Below are positions 27,276 through 35,224 of a stretch of 64,000 bases of DNA, piece after piece (within the stretch, counting starts at the first letter, position 1; each line of letters begins with the position of its first letter). This DNA comes from Paenibacillus sp. 1781tsa1 (lineage in GTDB: Bacteria > Bacillota > Bacilli > Paenibacillales > Paenibacillaceae). A program made the translations under genes and the position numbers. Under the pieces are notes generated by a model. That model was not told the origin of the DNA. It saw nothing but the letters and a program-made list of their open reading frames with translations, and did no database searches. The stretch is from NCBI RefSeq assembly GCF_024159265.1, contig NZ_JAMYWY010000001.1:4960001-5024000 (forward strand), written 5' to 3'.

Positions 27276-27635
27276 TTATTCAGCAACGCCGCTAAAAAGA
27301 GAGACCACCCACTTGATTCCACTATGTGAGAGATTTTGCAATAGTCCAGCCGTTTTGTCTGCCAACACATCGACCGGAGCCTTACTCTGATCAGCCCCAA
27401 GCACTTGGCTTGGTGACTGAACAGGTACAAATGGCGGTTCTTTGATTTCCTTTTGCACAGGTGCAGCTGGAACAGATTCGGTAACCGAGGAAGTTGGCTC
27501 AGTTGTTACCACGGTTGACGTGCCTCCTGATGAATTGCCAATCTGAAAGTTGCCGCCAGCCAGCTGCATTCCAAACAGAACACCCAGCAACATTAATACA
27601 GCCATGGATAACAATCTTTTACCGAATCTGGACAT
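27276..27635 (-). CDS. YqxA-like (DUF3679) membrane-anchored protein
   Basis: Unknown function. The 119 residues have a positively charged N-terminus, one hydrophobic segment (about 8–26: LSMAVLMLLGVLFGMQLAG) and a Thr/Ser/Pro-rich region, then a helical tail (VDVLADKTAGLLQNLSHSG). Position between spoIIP and lepA matches B. subtilis yqxA, and the hydrophobic N-terminus ending in FGMQLA resembles that family; sequence similarity beyond this is weak. It follows spoIIP by 54 bp on the same strand and could share its sporulation expression. No terminator is seen after it. Confidence 0.75.
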   Translation of the reverse strand: MSRFGKRLLSMAVLMLLGVLFGMQLAGGNFQIGNSSGGTSTVVTTEPTSSVTESVPAAPVQKEIKEPPFVPVQSPSQVLGADQSKAPVDVLADKTAGLLQNLSHSGIKWVVSLFSGVAE

Positions 27636-27689
27636 ATGCTTAGCCTCCTGTCACTCTCTACTATTTTCATCTTCTTACATATATAGTCC

Positions 27690-28985
27690 CTACCCACCTT
27701 GCGACGAGGTTTCCGCACTGGCTTTATCCACCTTCTGATCTTCCCAGTACACTTGGGCAATCATGTCTGCGAGAATCTTCGATGTCCGTTGTAACTCAGC
27801 TCCTGTATTGTCGATGCCGCCAATCTCAATTAGAATGCTGTTGGGTGAAAGTGTTTGGTTATACTCTCCATTGTTGGCGCCTCCGCCATCCTTACCCCAC
27901 ACACCACGCGATACCCCAGGATACTTGGCTTCCAGTTTCTTATGAATTTTCGCTGCAAAGGCTTCATTCTGCCGCCAATTTGGATTTTCATGTCCAATAA
28001 TGAAATACACTTTGGCGTAGCCCAAGTCATTAATTGTAGTTGTTGTTTTGCCATGACGCTGTGAATCGCGGTGAATGTCTATGAGATACGTCAGTTCGTC
28101 ATTTTGAGCAAGTGCCGCTTTTACCGTTTGACGAGAATATTTATAGGAATAGTTCCAGTTATAATCCTTTACTTTAGTCGGGTAATCATCCTTGGCGTGC
28201 TCTACGCCGATTCCCAGCTTCTCCAGACTGTCTGAAAGATAGGTTCCCACTTGAAACACATTGCCGGTTGATTTGCCTGATGATGGATTATCACTTTTCG
28301 TACCTAGCAATGGATTGTATCCTTCCCGTGGATGGGAATGATAGATAAGAATTGATTTTTCACCTGTTGTCGGTGAGCCTGAATTGTCTTTCTCTCCATT
28401 CTTCGCTGGGGGATCTTCCTTGCCTTCTCCATCTCCAGGCTCGCTCGAATCAGGCGGATCCGTATTGTCCTGACCTGGTGGAACATGCAGCTCACTACCG
28501 GGTTTCCCTCCACCTGCGGAAGCTGTATCCGTAAGACCGGGACCGGGCTGATAATCTTCGGGAGCCTCTGCTTTTTCGTTACCAGATCCAGGACGGAGCA
28601 GAACAGGTTGGTTGGAACCCATGCCCGGCATTTCTCTCGCAATTAGGCTCTTGGGATCTTGAGGGTTTACATTCGTCAGTAATTGGAAAACAAATGAAGT
28701 GAGATTCTCACCGGATATTGCAGATGTCTGTTCTTTCTGGGTGAGATGGGGCATCTCCATACCGAGCATATCGACGAAAAAGCGGCTTGATACAGCACTC
28801 GCAAATCCTTTCATCGAAGAAACGGGAGAATTATTCAAGCGTTTCTCTGCCATGCCCCCAAGACCAAGTACGACAAAAAACAAGGCAGATATGATCATAA
28901 GCAACAACAACGTACGGCCCATGGCCAGCACGTGCAGACATCTTTTTTTCCACTTTCCAATATTCCAGGCCAATATCTTGTTCAT
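27690..28985 (-). CDS. spoIIP: SpoIIP, stage II sporulation peptidoglycan hydrolase
   Basis: Amidase/endopeptidase of the DMP machine (with SpoIID and SpoIIM) that drives forespore engulfment. A short cytoplasmic start is followed by a membrane segment at about 25–45. A long Pro/Gly/Ser/Glu-rich linker comes next (roughly 130–210), then the catalytic domain with ILIYHSHPREGYNP, LIDIHRDSQRHGKT and ILIEIGG, which carry the predicted zinc ligands. The ATG at 28985 has AAGGAGA 7 bases upstream, giving 431 residues. It lies between gpr and a YqxA-like gene as in B. subtilis. Confidence 0.94.
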   Translation of the reverse strand: MNKILAWNIGKWKKRCLHVLAMGRTLLLLMIISALFFVVLGLGGMAEKRLNNSPVSSMKGFASAVSSRFFVDMLGMEMPHLTQKEQTSAISGENLTSFVFQLLTNVNPQDPKSLIAREMPGMGSNQPVLLRPGSGNEKAEAPEDYQPGPGLTDTASAGGGKPGSELHVPPGQDNTDPPDSSEPGDGEGKEDPPAKNGEKDNSGSPTTGEKSILIYHSHPREGYNPLLGTKSDNPSSGKSTGNVFQVGTYLSDSLEKLGIGVEHAKDDYPTKVKDYNWNYSYKYSRQTVKAALAQNDELTYLIDIHRDSQRHGKTTTTINDLGYAKVYFIIGHENPNWRQNEAFAAKIHKKLEAKYPGVSRGVWGKDGGGANNGEYNQTLSPNSILIEIGGIDNTGAELQRTSKILADMIAQVYWEDQKVDKASAETSSQGG

Positions 28986-29079
28986 TCTGCTGTCTCCTTC
29001 CCTGCTGGACAACTCTTATACTTCAACTCTATGAGCCCGCCCAATCTGATAGAACAGGAAAATGAAAGATTCCAGAAAC

Positions 29080-29107
29080 AAAAAAAGAAAGTCCGATAGA
29101 TTCGGAC
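29080..29107 (-). terminator. gpr terminator
   Basis: GTCCGA/TCGGAC stem with a 5-base loop followed by TTTCTTTTTTT on the minus strand. It separates gpr from spoIIP. Confidence 0.85.
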
Positions 29108-29129
29108 CTCCTTCTCAGCAGATTAAGTT

Positions 29130-30131
29130 TTAATGTGTATAAGCGGCTACGTTATCCGGATTCACTGCATCATGGAGTGCGGCGTTAAGTCCTGTAGCGA
29201 TAACGTTGGCAATTCCTTCAATAAACTCATCGATTTCCTTCGGAGTAACAATGAGGTCATGACCCAGTGGCTCCAGTACCTCTTTGACCAGACTCAAGCG
29301 ATCCTGCTCACCAATGTCGTCCAGCATGCCCATGATCTGTTTAGTCTGATCCGTTTCCTGGCGGAAGTGTGAGCGCATCATCTCAATCACATTGTTCACA
29401 ATGGTGGACGCATAACATACGGTTGGTACTCCGATGGCAATGCAAGGTACACCTAATATCTCACGAGTCAGGCCACGCCTTTTGTTTCCAATACCGGAAC
29501 CAGGATGGATACCAATGTCGGCTACCTGAATGGTTGTATTTACACGTTCCAGAGAACGGGAGGCCAGGGCATCAATCGCAATAATGGCATCAGGCTTGGT
29601 CCGGTCTACAATCCCCTGTACGATGTCACTGGATTCAATGCCCGTTGTTCCTAACACACCAGGAGCAATTGCGCTGACCTCCCGATATCCTGGCGCAACC
29701 TGATCGGGCACCAATTCGAAATACTGACGGGTTACCATCAGATTTTCCACAACAAGTGGACCGAGTGAATCGGGAGTAACATTCAAATTGCCCAGGCCAA
29801 CAATTAAGACTTTGGATGTTTTGTTGATTCCAGCCTTGATCATAAAATCTTCCATCTCGCGTGTGAACTCGGCAGCAACACGTTCCTGTAAATCCGTATC
29901 CCCATTCCGTAGGGAGGGTACTTCCAACGTGACATAGTGGCCTTTCACCCGGCCAATGGCTGTGGCCGCTTCATCATTAAGTACATCAATACGTGTAATC
30001 GTAATGCCCTCTTTTTTCTCTACATCTTCCCGTAATCCGGGAATCGTCTGTTTCTGTCCACCTTGCGCCATTTCCTTGGAGTCGATCGCCAAATCGGTAC
30101 GAACTGTGTAGTTTTGCAAATCCAGTGTCAT
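29130..30131 (-). CDS. gpr: GPR, germination protease
   Basis: Self-processing protease (family A25) that degrades small acid-soluble spore proteins at germination. The N-terminus contains NYTVRTDLAIDSKEMA, resembling the region of the zymogen processing site. The middle has VGLGNLNVTPDSLGPLVV and IAIDALASRS, strongly conserved in the family. The ATG at 30131 follows AAGGGAGG; the open frame reaches 30164 but without a signal. The 333 residues are slightly shorter than in B. subtilis. A possible forespore promoter lies upstream. Confidence 0.94.
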   Translation of the reverse strand: MTLDLQNYTVRTDLAIDSKEMAQGGQKQTIPGLREDVEKKEGITITRIDVLNDEAATAIGRVKGHYVTLEVPSLRNGDTDLQERVAAEFTREMEDFMIKAGINKTSKVLIVGLGNLNVTPDSLGPLVVENLMVTRQYFELVPDQVAPGYREVSAIAPGVLGTTGIESSDIVQGIVDRTKPDAIIAIDALASRSLERVNTTIQVADIGIHPGSGIGNKRRGLTREILGVPCIAIGVPTVCYASTIVNNVIEMMRSHFRQETDQTKQIMGMLDDIGEQDRLSLVKEVLEPLGHDLIVTPKEIDEFIEGIANVIATGLNAALHDAVNPDNVAAYTH

Positions 30132-30163
30132 TCTGTCCCTGCCTCCCTTACCGCATTTGAGCA

Positions 30164-30194
30164 TATTGTGTGGGAAAAAGAGTTTCTTTATGCA
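30164..30194 (-). promoter_or_regulatory. Candidate sigma-G/F promoter of gpr
   Basis: TGCATA, 18-base spacer, CACAATA on the minus strand, close to the sigma-G consensus TGAATA/CATACTA. Forespore expression of gpr is established in B. subtilis. Confidence 0.4.
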
Positions 30195-30221
30195 GCATGT
30201 CTAACATCGTAGGAATATCTG

Positions 30222-30250
30222 TTGCATTTTACATGCTAGCGTGATAGAAT
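30222..30250 (+). promoter_or_regulatory. Sigma-A promoter of rpsT
   Basis: TTGCAT, 17-base spacer, TAGAAT, 57 bp upstream of the rpsT start. Confidence 0.65.
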
Positions 30251-30306
30251 ATTTTAAGTTGTGAAACGTTTGTATTCATGCAAATGCCTTACAGGAGGTG
30301 AATGTA

Positions 30307-30579
30307 ATGCCAAACATCAAATCCGCTGTTAAACGCGTAAAAACGAGCGACAAGCGCCGCGCACTCAACGCTTCCCAGAAGTCTGCACTCCGTACAGCTG
30401 TTAAAGCTGCTGATGCTGCTCTGGTAAGTAACGAAGTTGATACTGCAAAAGCTGCGATTCAAGCTGCTTCCAAAAAGCTGGACAAGGCTGTAACTAAAGG
30501 TCTGGTTCATAAAAATGCTGCAGCACGCAAAAAGTCTCGCTTGGCGAAAAAACTGAACGCTCTTTCCGCACAAGCGTAA
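30307..30579 (+). CDS. rpsT: Ribosomal protein S20
   Basis: Small, Lys/Ala-rich 30S subunit protein that binds 16S rRNA. MPNIKSAVKRVKTS and HKNAAARKKSRLAKKLNAL are the conserved ends. The ATG at 30307 has AGGAGG 8 bases upstream; an in-frame GTG at 30298 overlaps that site. The 90 residues are normal. It is transcribed opposite to gpr and holA, the conserved Bacillales arrangement, and has its own promoter and terminator. Confidence 0.97.
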   Translation: MPNIKSAVKRVKTSDKRRALNASQKSALRTAVKAADAALVSNEVDTAKAAIQAASKKLDKAVTKGLVHKNAAARKKSRLAKKLNALSAQA

Positions 30580-30605
30580 GAAGCGTTACTTATACGATCC
30601 AATGG

Positions 30606-30642
30606 AAAAATCCTGAACAGCATAGGCTTTCAGGATTTTTTA
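30606..30642 (+). terminator. rpsT terminator
   Basis: AAATCCTGA/TCAGGATTT hairpin followed by a T-run, 27 bp after the stop codon. Confidence 0.9.
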
Positions 30643-30671
30643 GTATCTGATTCGATAAGTATAAGACACAG

Positions 30672-30726
30672 ACAAAGCGACCTTTATTCCGATGATCTAA
30701 CCATCATGGAGCAAAGGTCGCTTTGT
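30672..30726 (-). terminator. holA terminator, usable on both strands
   Basis: A 14-bp inverted repeat, ACAAAGCGACCTTT/AAAGGTCGCTTTGT, with T-rich flanks, between convergent rpsT and holA. Confidence 0.8.
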
Positions 30727-30766
30727 TTGTTATTTACACTAGTAATCTATTACGTTTACGTATTCA

Positions 30767-31783
30767 TCAAGCCCCATGTCTCAATAAGAATAGCTCCAGA
30801 CCAAGGACTTTATCCACCGCTCCTGTTTTCATCTGGTAATCCAATTCACTGAGGTGACTCAAAATCATTCTCAGACGTTCTGGCTGAAATTTACGCGCTT
30901 GTTCTCCCGCGATCTTAACCGCATATGGATGCAGCCCAAGCTGACTGGCAATCTGCTGTTGGGAGTAGCTTTGTTGGCCCAACTCTTTAACTTGAATCAT
31001 AATCCGAAACTGCCGAGCGATCAAAGCCGCAATTTTAATTGGTTCTTCCCGCTGCTTCAACAACTCATAGAACAGAGCCAATGCCTTCTCCAGTCGCAAA
31101 TTAGCCAATTCTTCCACCAGTGAAAATACATTTTGCTCTGTGCTGCGGGCAACCAGTGATTCAATATCAGCACGCCGGATTGTTCCCCCATTACCTGCAA
31201 ACAAACATAACTTGTCCACTTCAGCAGAAAGGGTCTGGAGACCTGTTCCTGCGTAGCTGATTAATGTTTCCGCCGCTCCTGTCTCCAAGGAAACATCCCG
31301 CTGCTTCGCCAGTTTCACGATCCAATTCAACAGTTCATCTCCACTAAGAGGAGCAAAAGCAAGAACGACTGCCTGTTTCTTGACAGCCTTCACCAGTTTC
31401 TTACGCTCATCCAGCTTATCCCCTTGGGCCAGGAAAACAATCGTACTGTAGTCTGCCGGATTTTCCATATATGTAAGCAGACGATCAACCTGATGTTCAA
31501 TCTTCGATTCTTTACCTGCAGTGAACAGGCTCGCGTCCCTTACAATAATTAATTTGCGTGGAACCAGAAAAGGTACGGTCTCTGCTTCTTCAATAACGAC
31601 CTCCACAGCCGTCTCAGACAAATCATATGGAATAATCGCAAAATCACGATGTTCTTCTTCAATAACCTGTTCTTTTAACATATCCGTAAATTGCTGTATC
31701 TGGTACTTTTCCGTTCCATACAGCACATAGATCGGAGCCGTTTCCCCACTACGTATTGCCTTTGTTGCACTTTTTACATCCAT
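30767..31783 (-). CDS. holA: DNA polymerase III subunit delta
   Basis: Clamp-loader subunit that opens the beta ring. The 338 residues match the family: an N-terminal AAA+-like fold without a functional Walker A (IYVLYGTEKYQIQQF), then VFLAQGDKLDERKKLVK, EVDKLCLFAG and the C-terminal collar helices (RQFRIMIQVKELG, LSELDYQMKTGAVD). AAGGAGGCACC precedes the ATG. In B. subtilis holA (yqeN) follows comEC closely; here about 3.4 kb of extra genes separates them. Confidence 0.94.
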   Translation of the reverse strand: MDVKSATKAIRSGETAPIYVLYGTEKYQIQQFTDMLKEQVIEEEHRDFAIIPYDLSETAVEVVIEEAETVPFLVPRKLIIVRDASLFTAGKESKIEHQVDRLLTYMENPADYSTIVFLAQGDKLDERKKLVKAVKKQAVVLAFAPLSGDELLNWIVKLAKQRDVSLETGAAETLISYAGTGLQTLSAEVDKLCLFAGNGGTIRRADIESLVARSTEQNVFSLVEELANLRLEKALALFYELLKQREEPIKIAALIARQFRIMIQVKELGQQSYSQQQIASQLGLHPYAVKIAGEQARKFQPERLRMILSHLSELDYQMKTGAVDKVLGLELFLLRHGA

Positions 31784-31834
31784 TCACGGTGCCTCCTTAT
31801 CCCTCTTATCCTACCAGAAAAAGTGCAAGACAAC

Positions 31835-31871
31835 AAAGGGACCTTACATCCAGTTTACGGATGAAGGTCCC
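31835..31871 (-). terminator. Terminator downstream of the anti-sigma gene
   Basis: GGGACCTT-CATCC/GGATG-AAGGTCCC stem followed by TTTGTTGT on the minus strand. The rest of the 258-bp gap holds nothing further that I recognise. Confidence 0.7.
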
Positions 31872-32041
31872 CTGTCCTACATCTATATAAACGCAGACAC
31901 CAGCAGTTCTAGAAAAAGCCGGTGCGCGGTCATACGACGTCAGTTGTTTGAACTGAGATAGGACGTTTTGTTAATTCCACTATATGCTTGTCATACTGAA
32001 AATGTTCTTTCGTTTGGAGGAGCGCACTCCCCATTTTTTAA

Positions 32042-33313
32042 TTATTTCGCCGGAGCTCCACTTGGAACGGCAGGTACATTAAACGAGTTCTTCGCCGTTG
32101 TTCCGTCCTTGTCCGTCTCGTAATTAAATAGGGTACCATCCTTGGACCAACTCGCTGACTTCAGTGTGCCCTCTATACTGCGTTGTTCAACCAAATTCAG
32201 AACATCCGGTTCGTTTGCAGGTTTGGAGTAGATGCTGATCTGATCACCAAGAAGCATAACTACGTAAGAGCCGTCAGGTGATTTCCATTCTTTTGGTGCT
32301 GCTGTTGTAGTCATTCCCTGATCCGGTCCTGCTGCGATCCCTTTGTTTCCTCCAGAGGCGTCTGCACCTGCACCGGAATCAAGAGCAGAATTGCTTTCAA
32401 CTGGAGCATCTTCATTCGGTACAATCATCTGAGAAGTGAAGGAATCTCCGTTGTCTGTTTCTGTTACTCCATTCTCTTCCCCATCTGCAGAAGATTTGGT
32501 AGCATCTCCTGGTTCTTGATTGCGCTGCTCAGCATCTTGGTTCTGAACCTGATTATTTTGATTATCGGTCGTAGGTGTTTTGGACGAATGATCCTGAGTT
32601 CCTTTGTTCGGAGCAGGTGTTGATCCAGTAGCTGGTTGTTGAGGTGTCGGATCTGTCCGAACTTCAGGCTTCTGTACCTCATCTCCACCATTCTCTTCAG
32701 GTATTGTTTCTACGCCTTGGTTGTCTGGTTCAGTCGGTGAAACATTCGATTGATCAACAAACACATCGTTGCTGCTTGGTTGGGATGAAGTGGCAGGATC
32801 AGAATTTTCAATACTTTTGCTTAAAGGATTCTCATCCACATTGCCACTCTCTTGAGAAGCCCCTGAGCTCATCAGCAAGGAATCGGCATTCTCAATCTGG
32901 TCAGGCTGATATCCCCAGATGGCGAATCCCAATACAACTGCCGCAGCCGCTGCCCCCATAGACATACGTCCTGCCATCGAGTTAAGCCATTTTTGTTTCG
33001 TTTTCCGCTCACTTGAACGTTGTAAATTCTCAAATGCAGCGGGGACAGGATTCATTTCCTGTATGGTGCTACTTTGTTCCTTCCGCGCTTCGTCAATGGC
33101 ATCAAGTTGTGGCATAATCGCATCAACCAGACTGAATCTCGGGCTTACTTGCGGTAATTCTTCCAGTTCTCTGGAAAGAGCTCTGAGTAAACTAAAATTC
33201 TCGGCACACTCCGGACACTTCGCCACATGTTGTAGCATCTGCGCGGTTTCCGCCTCGCCCAGATCATGATCCAGATAGCGGTGCATCCATTCCACCACCT
33301 CTTCGCATTTCAT
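32042..33313 (-). CDS. Anti-sigma factor, zinc-finger (ZAS/zf-HC2) membrane protein
   Basis: Predicted partner that holds the adjacent ECF sigma factor at the membrane. The first 40 residues form a ZAS-type zinc finger (Cys3 and HVAKCPEC at about 29–36). One membrane helix lies at about 113–133 (GAAAAAVVLGFAIWGY). A long Gln/Asn/Thr/Pro/Glu-rich stretch (about 140–330) is probably an extended extracellular linker. The C-terminal 90 residues contain two SPDG/SKDG-type strands (WKSPDGSYVVMLLG, ASWSKDGTLFNYE), like TolB/WD propeller blades. The start overlaps the sigma gene stop by 4 bp (ATGA). The signal sensed is unknown. Confidence 0.85.
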   Translation of the reverse strand: MKCEEVVEWMHRYLDHDLGEAETAQMLQHVAKCPECAENFSLLRALSRELEELPQVSPRFSLVDAIMPQLDAIDEARKEQSSTIQEMNPVPAAFENLQRSSERKTKQKWLNSMAGRMSMGAAAAAVVLGFAIWGYQPDQIENADSLLMSSGASQESGNVDENPLSKSIENSDPATSSQPSSNDVFVDQSNVSPTEPDNQGVETIPEENGGDEVQKPEVRTDPTPQQPATGSTPAPNKGTQDHSSKTPTTDNQNNQVQNQDAEQRNQEPGDATKSSADGEENGVTETDNGDSFTSQMIVPNEDAPVESNSALDSGAGADASGGNKGIAAGPDQGMTTTAAPKEWKSPDGSYVVMLLGDQISIYSKPANEPDVLNLVEQRSIEGTLKSASWSKDGTLFNYETDKDGTTAKNSFNVPAVPSGAPAK

Positions 33314-33858
33314 CCTGTCACACCACCTTTCTGATATTCCTGTAGTAGATTCTGCAATTGCTGTCTGGCTCTAAATAAATAAGATTTCACCGTATTCAAT
33401 GGAAGATCGAGACAATCCGCAATTTCATTGTAGGATAAGTCCTGCAAATATCTTAGAACAATAACGGTACGATGATGCTCGGGAAGCTTGTTGATCGCAT
33501 CCTGAATGTCTTGGGCCACATATGTAGACATGACCTCGTACTCCACATCCTGAGCATCCTGAAAAACCATGTCATGTTCGTCAATGGAGACGGACGGTTT
33601 GGTTCTTCTGAATTTATCAATACAGATGTTCGTGACGATGCGTTGTACCCAAGTTTTGAATTGGGCCTTTTCTTCGTATGAGTTGATTTTGGTGTAAATT
33701 CGGATCAATGCTTCCTGAGCAGCATCCAAAGCGTCCTGTTCATTATTTAGAATGTAATATGCGGTCCGATAGACGTGTTGTTCAATCTCCCGCAATAGGG
33801 TAATTAGAGCGTCGCGATCGCCCGATTGAGCGGCTCTGATGAGTTCCGGCTCTACCAC
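33310..33858 (-). CDS. ECF RNA polymerase sigma factor (SigW-like)
   Basis: Sigma-70 family extracytoplasmic-function factor with regions 2 and 4 only. Region 2 includes DALDAAQEALIRIYTKINSY and FKTWVQRIVTNICIDKFRR. Region 4 includes LPEHHRTVIVLRYLQDLSYNEIADCLDLPLNTVKSYLFRARQ. The start is a GTG at 33858, preceded by a GA-rich site (AGGGGGAT). It is coupled to the anti-sigma gene by a 4-bp overlap. A likely self-recognised promoter lies upstream. Which of the SigW/M/X/V types it matches cannot be fixed by eye. Confidence 0.93.
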   Translation of the reverse strand: MVEPELIRAAQSGDRDALITLLREIEQHVYRTAYYILNNEQDALDAAQEALIRIYTKINSYEEKAQFKTWVQRIVTNICIDKFRRTKPSVSIDEHDMVFQDAQDVEYEVMSTYVAQDIQDAINKLPEHHRTVIVLRYLQDLSYNEIADCLDLPLNTVKSYLFRARQQLQNLLQEYQKGGVTG

Positions 33859-34208
33859 AAAGGATCCCCCTCTCCCTGCAACCTTACAGACGTGATCATC
33901 AATAAAATTGTTGCAAAGTTAAGTATTTTTTAATTTGCCATAACAAAATAACGGCGTATGTATTTGGGCCGCTGAAATCTTCTCTTAGAATAACAGAAAT
34001 TGCATAACGAGTCACCAAACGTATCCAAAAGGGATTCCATTACTTACACGACTCAATTCAAATGCAATGGCATACATTATAGCTAAGCACTTTTTGGTTC
34101 TGAAAATAAAAAAAAGTCGAAATTTGTCCAAATTTAAGCTGTTTTTAATGCAATTTTCATGAAAATGGTGTATTGTAAATTTACATTCATAAACACGAGG
34201 TGATGAGC
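33859..34208. other. AT-rich divergent intergenic region
   Basis: 350 bp between the sigma gene (minus) and the small gene at 34209 (plus). Beyond the ECF-type promoter and the ribosome-binding sites I see no gene, repeat or RNA structure that I can support. Confidence 0.6.
33889..33915 (-). promoter_or_regulatory. Candidate ECF-type autoregulatory promoter
   Basis: TGCAAC, 17-base spacer, CGTC on the minus strand. This is close to the SigW/SigM pattern (TGAAAC-N16/17-CGTA/C) and lies 31 bp upstream of the sigma gene start. Confidence 0.5.
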
Positions 34209-34511
34209 ATGCCAGCTCTAGCAAAAATTCAAGCTTTAAAAGAACAAATGCCCAAAGAATACCAAAGTATTTCCCACTTTGTGGAACATGCACTGGAGTC
34301 CATTGATACTCTGGTCGAGGAACATCGGAAGTACGTAGCTGCACAGGCATTATACGGCGATAAAATCGTTGGATCGGAAGAACGCTTGTACAGAGAAACC
34401 GTACTTGATGTCAGAGCACAGCTGTTGATGACTCTTGAGAAAACGGTAGAAGATCTGTTGCACAAGGGCGACAAACACTGGAGCAAACACTTTAAGGATG
34501 GCGTGGAGTAG
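34209..34511 (+). CDS. Hypothetical protein, 100 residues
   Basis: Not recognised. The product is helical and charged (KIQALKEQMPKEYQSISHFVEHALESIDTLVEEHRKYV, then RETVLDVRAQLLMTLEKTVEDLLHKGDKHWSKH), with no membrane segment, signal peptide or cysteine, so probably cytosolic. The ATG at 34209 has GAGGTG 6 bases upstream. A strong terminator follows, which supports a real single-gene unit. It is divergent from the ECF sigma factor gene, but no shared function can be inferred. Confidence 0.7.
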   Translation: MPALAKIQALKEQMPKEYQSISHFVEHALESIDTLVEEHRKYVAAQALYGDKIVGSEERLYRETVLDVRAQLLMTLEKTVEDLLHKGDKHWSKHFKDGVE

Positions 34512-34542
34512 TTCTTATATTTCTTCTACATTTTGAAAAAAT

Positions 34543-34597
34543 GGCCCGCTTTCCGATATTCTCCCTCGTGGAGTGTAACGGAAAACGGGCTTTTTTT
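34543..34597 (+). terminator. Terminator of the 34.2-kb gene
   Basis: GCCCG-TTTCCG/CGGAAA-CGGGC hairpin followed by seven T. Confidence 0.92.
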
Positions 34598-34757
34598 GCG
34601 CTGTGACTTACAATCAAATAAAGTGATTAATTGGTATCATCTCAATCAGCATAAAATCGTTTAACTGTTTCCTCAACCTCTGTATGTTAAAATATAGTAA
34701 CTTTCTTAGTTTATCTCTTGTTGAATATAGTTATTTAAGATGGAGGTCAATATTTAA

Positions 34758-35213
34758 ATGACAAACACCCATAGAATCCATAGGCCGCGCGGAAAAATAC
34801 TTGCAGCTGTATTAACTGCAATTTTCATTTCACTTGCAATGGGGATTTATCACTATGTCCCTTTGGATGAAAGAATAGAGAATACTTACTATTATTCATT
34901 CGGTTATAAATTTGCAGTTGGATTATTGATTAACCTCGCTATTTTACTTTTCTTAATTACGCCACTTTCTATATTGGCGGATGGATTACTTTTATACAGA
35001 AAAAAAGATAATACGTATATGAGATTGCCCATTGCTATTGCCGCATATGGTCTATTAGGCTTCATAGGTGGGATCATCTACTCGATGTTTACACTCAACT
35101 TCAATACTTTTCCTGCACAGTCGATCCACATTGTTGTATGTTCTCTTGTCTTTTTAGCTTTCCAATTGGTATTAGATCGGCGTTTTTTCATTTATCATCA
35201 CACCGATAAATAG
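34758..35213 (+). CDS. Hypothetical four-helix membrane protein
   Basis: Not recognised. The 151 residues have four hydrophobic segments at about 14–33, 50–73, 88–110 and 121–140, with short loops and a His-rich C-terminus (FFIYHHTDK). GGAGG lies 11 bases before the ATG. The gene is more AT-rich than its neighbours and ends only 11 bp from the convergent comEC stop with no terminator between them. It may be a recent arrival in this conserved interval (inference). Confidence 0.65.
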   Translation: MTNTHRIHRPRGKILAAVLTAIFISLAMGIYHYVPLDERIENTYYYSFGYKFAVGLLINLAILLFLITPLSILADGLLLYRKKDNTYMRLPIAIAAYGLLGFIGGIIYSMFTLNFNTFPAQSIHIVVCSLVFLAFQLVLDRRFFIYHHTDK

Positions 35214-35224
35214 GTTGCGTGCCG

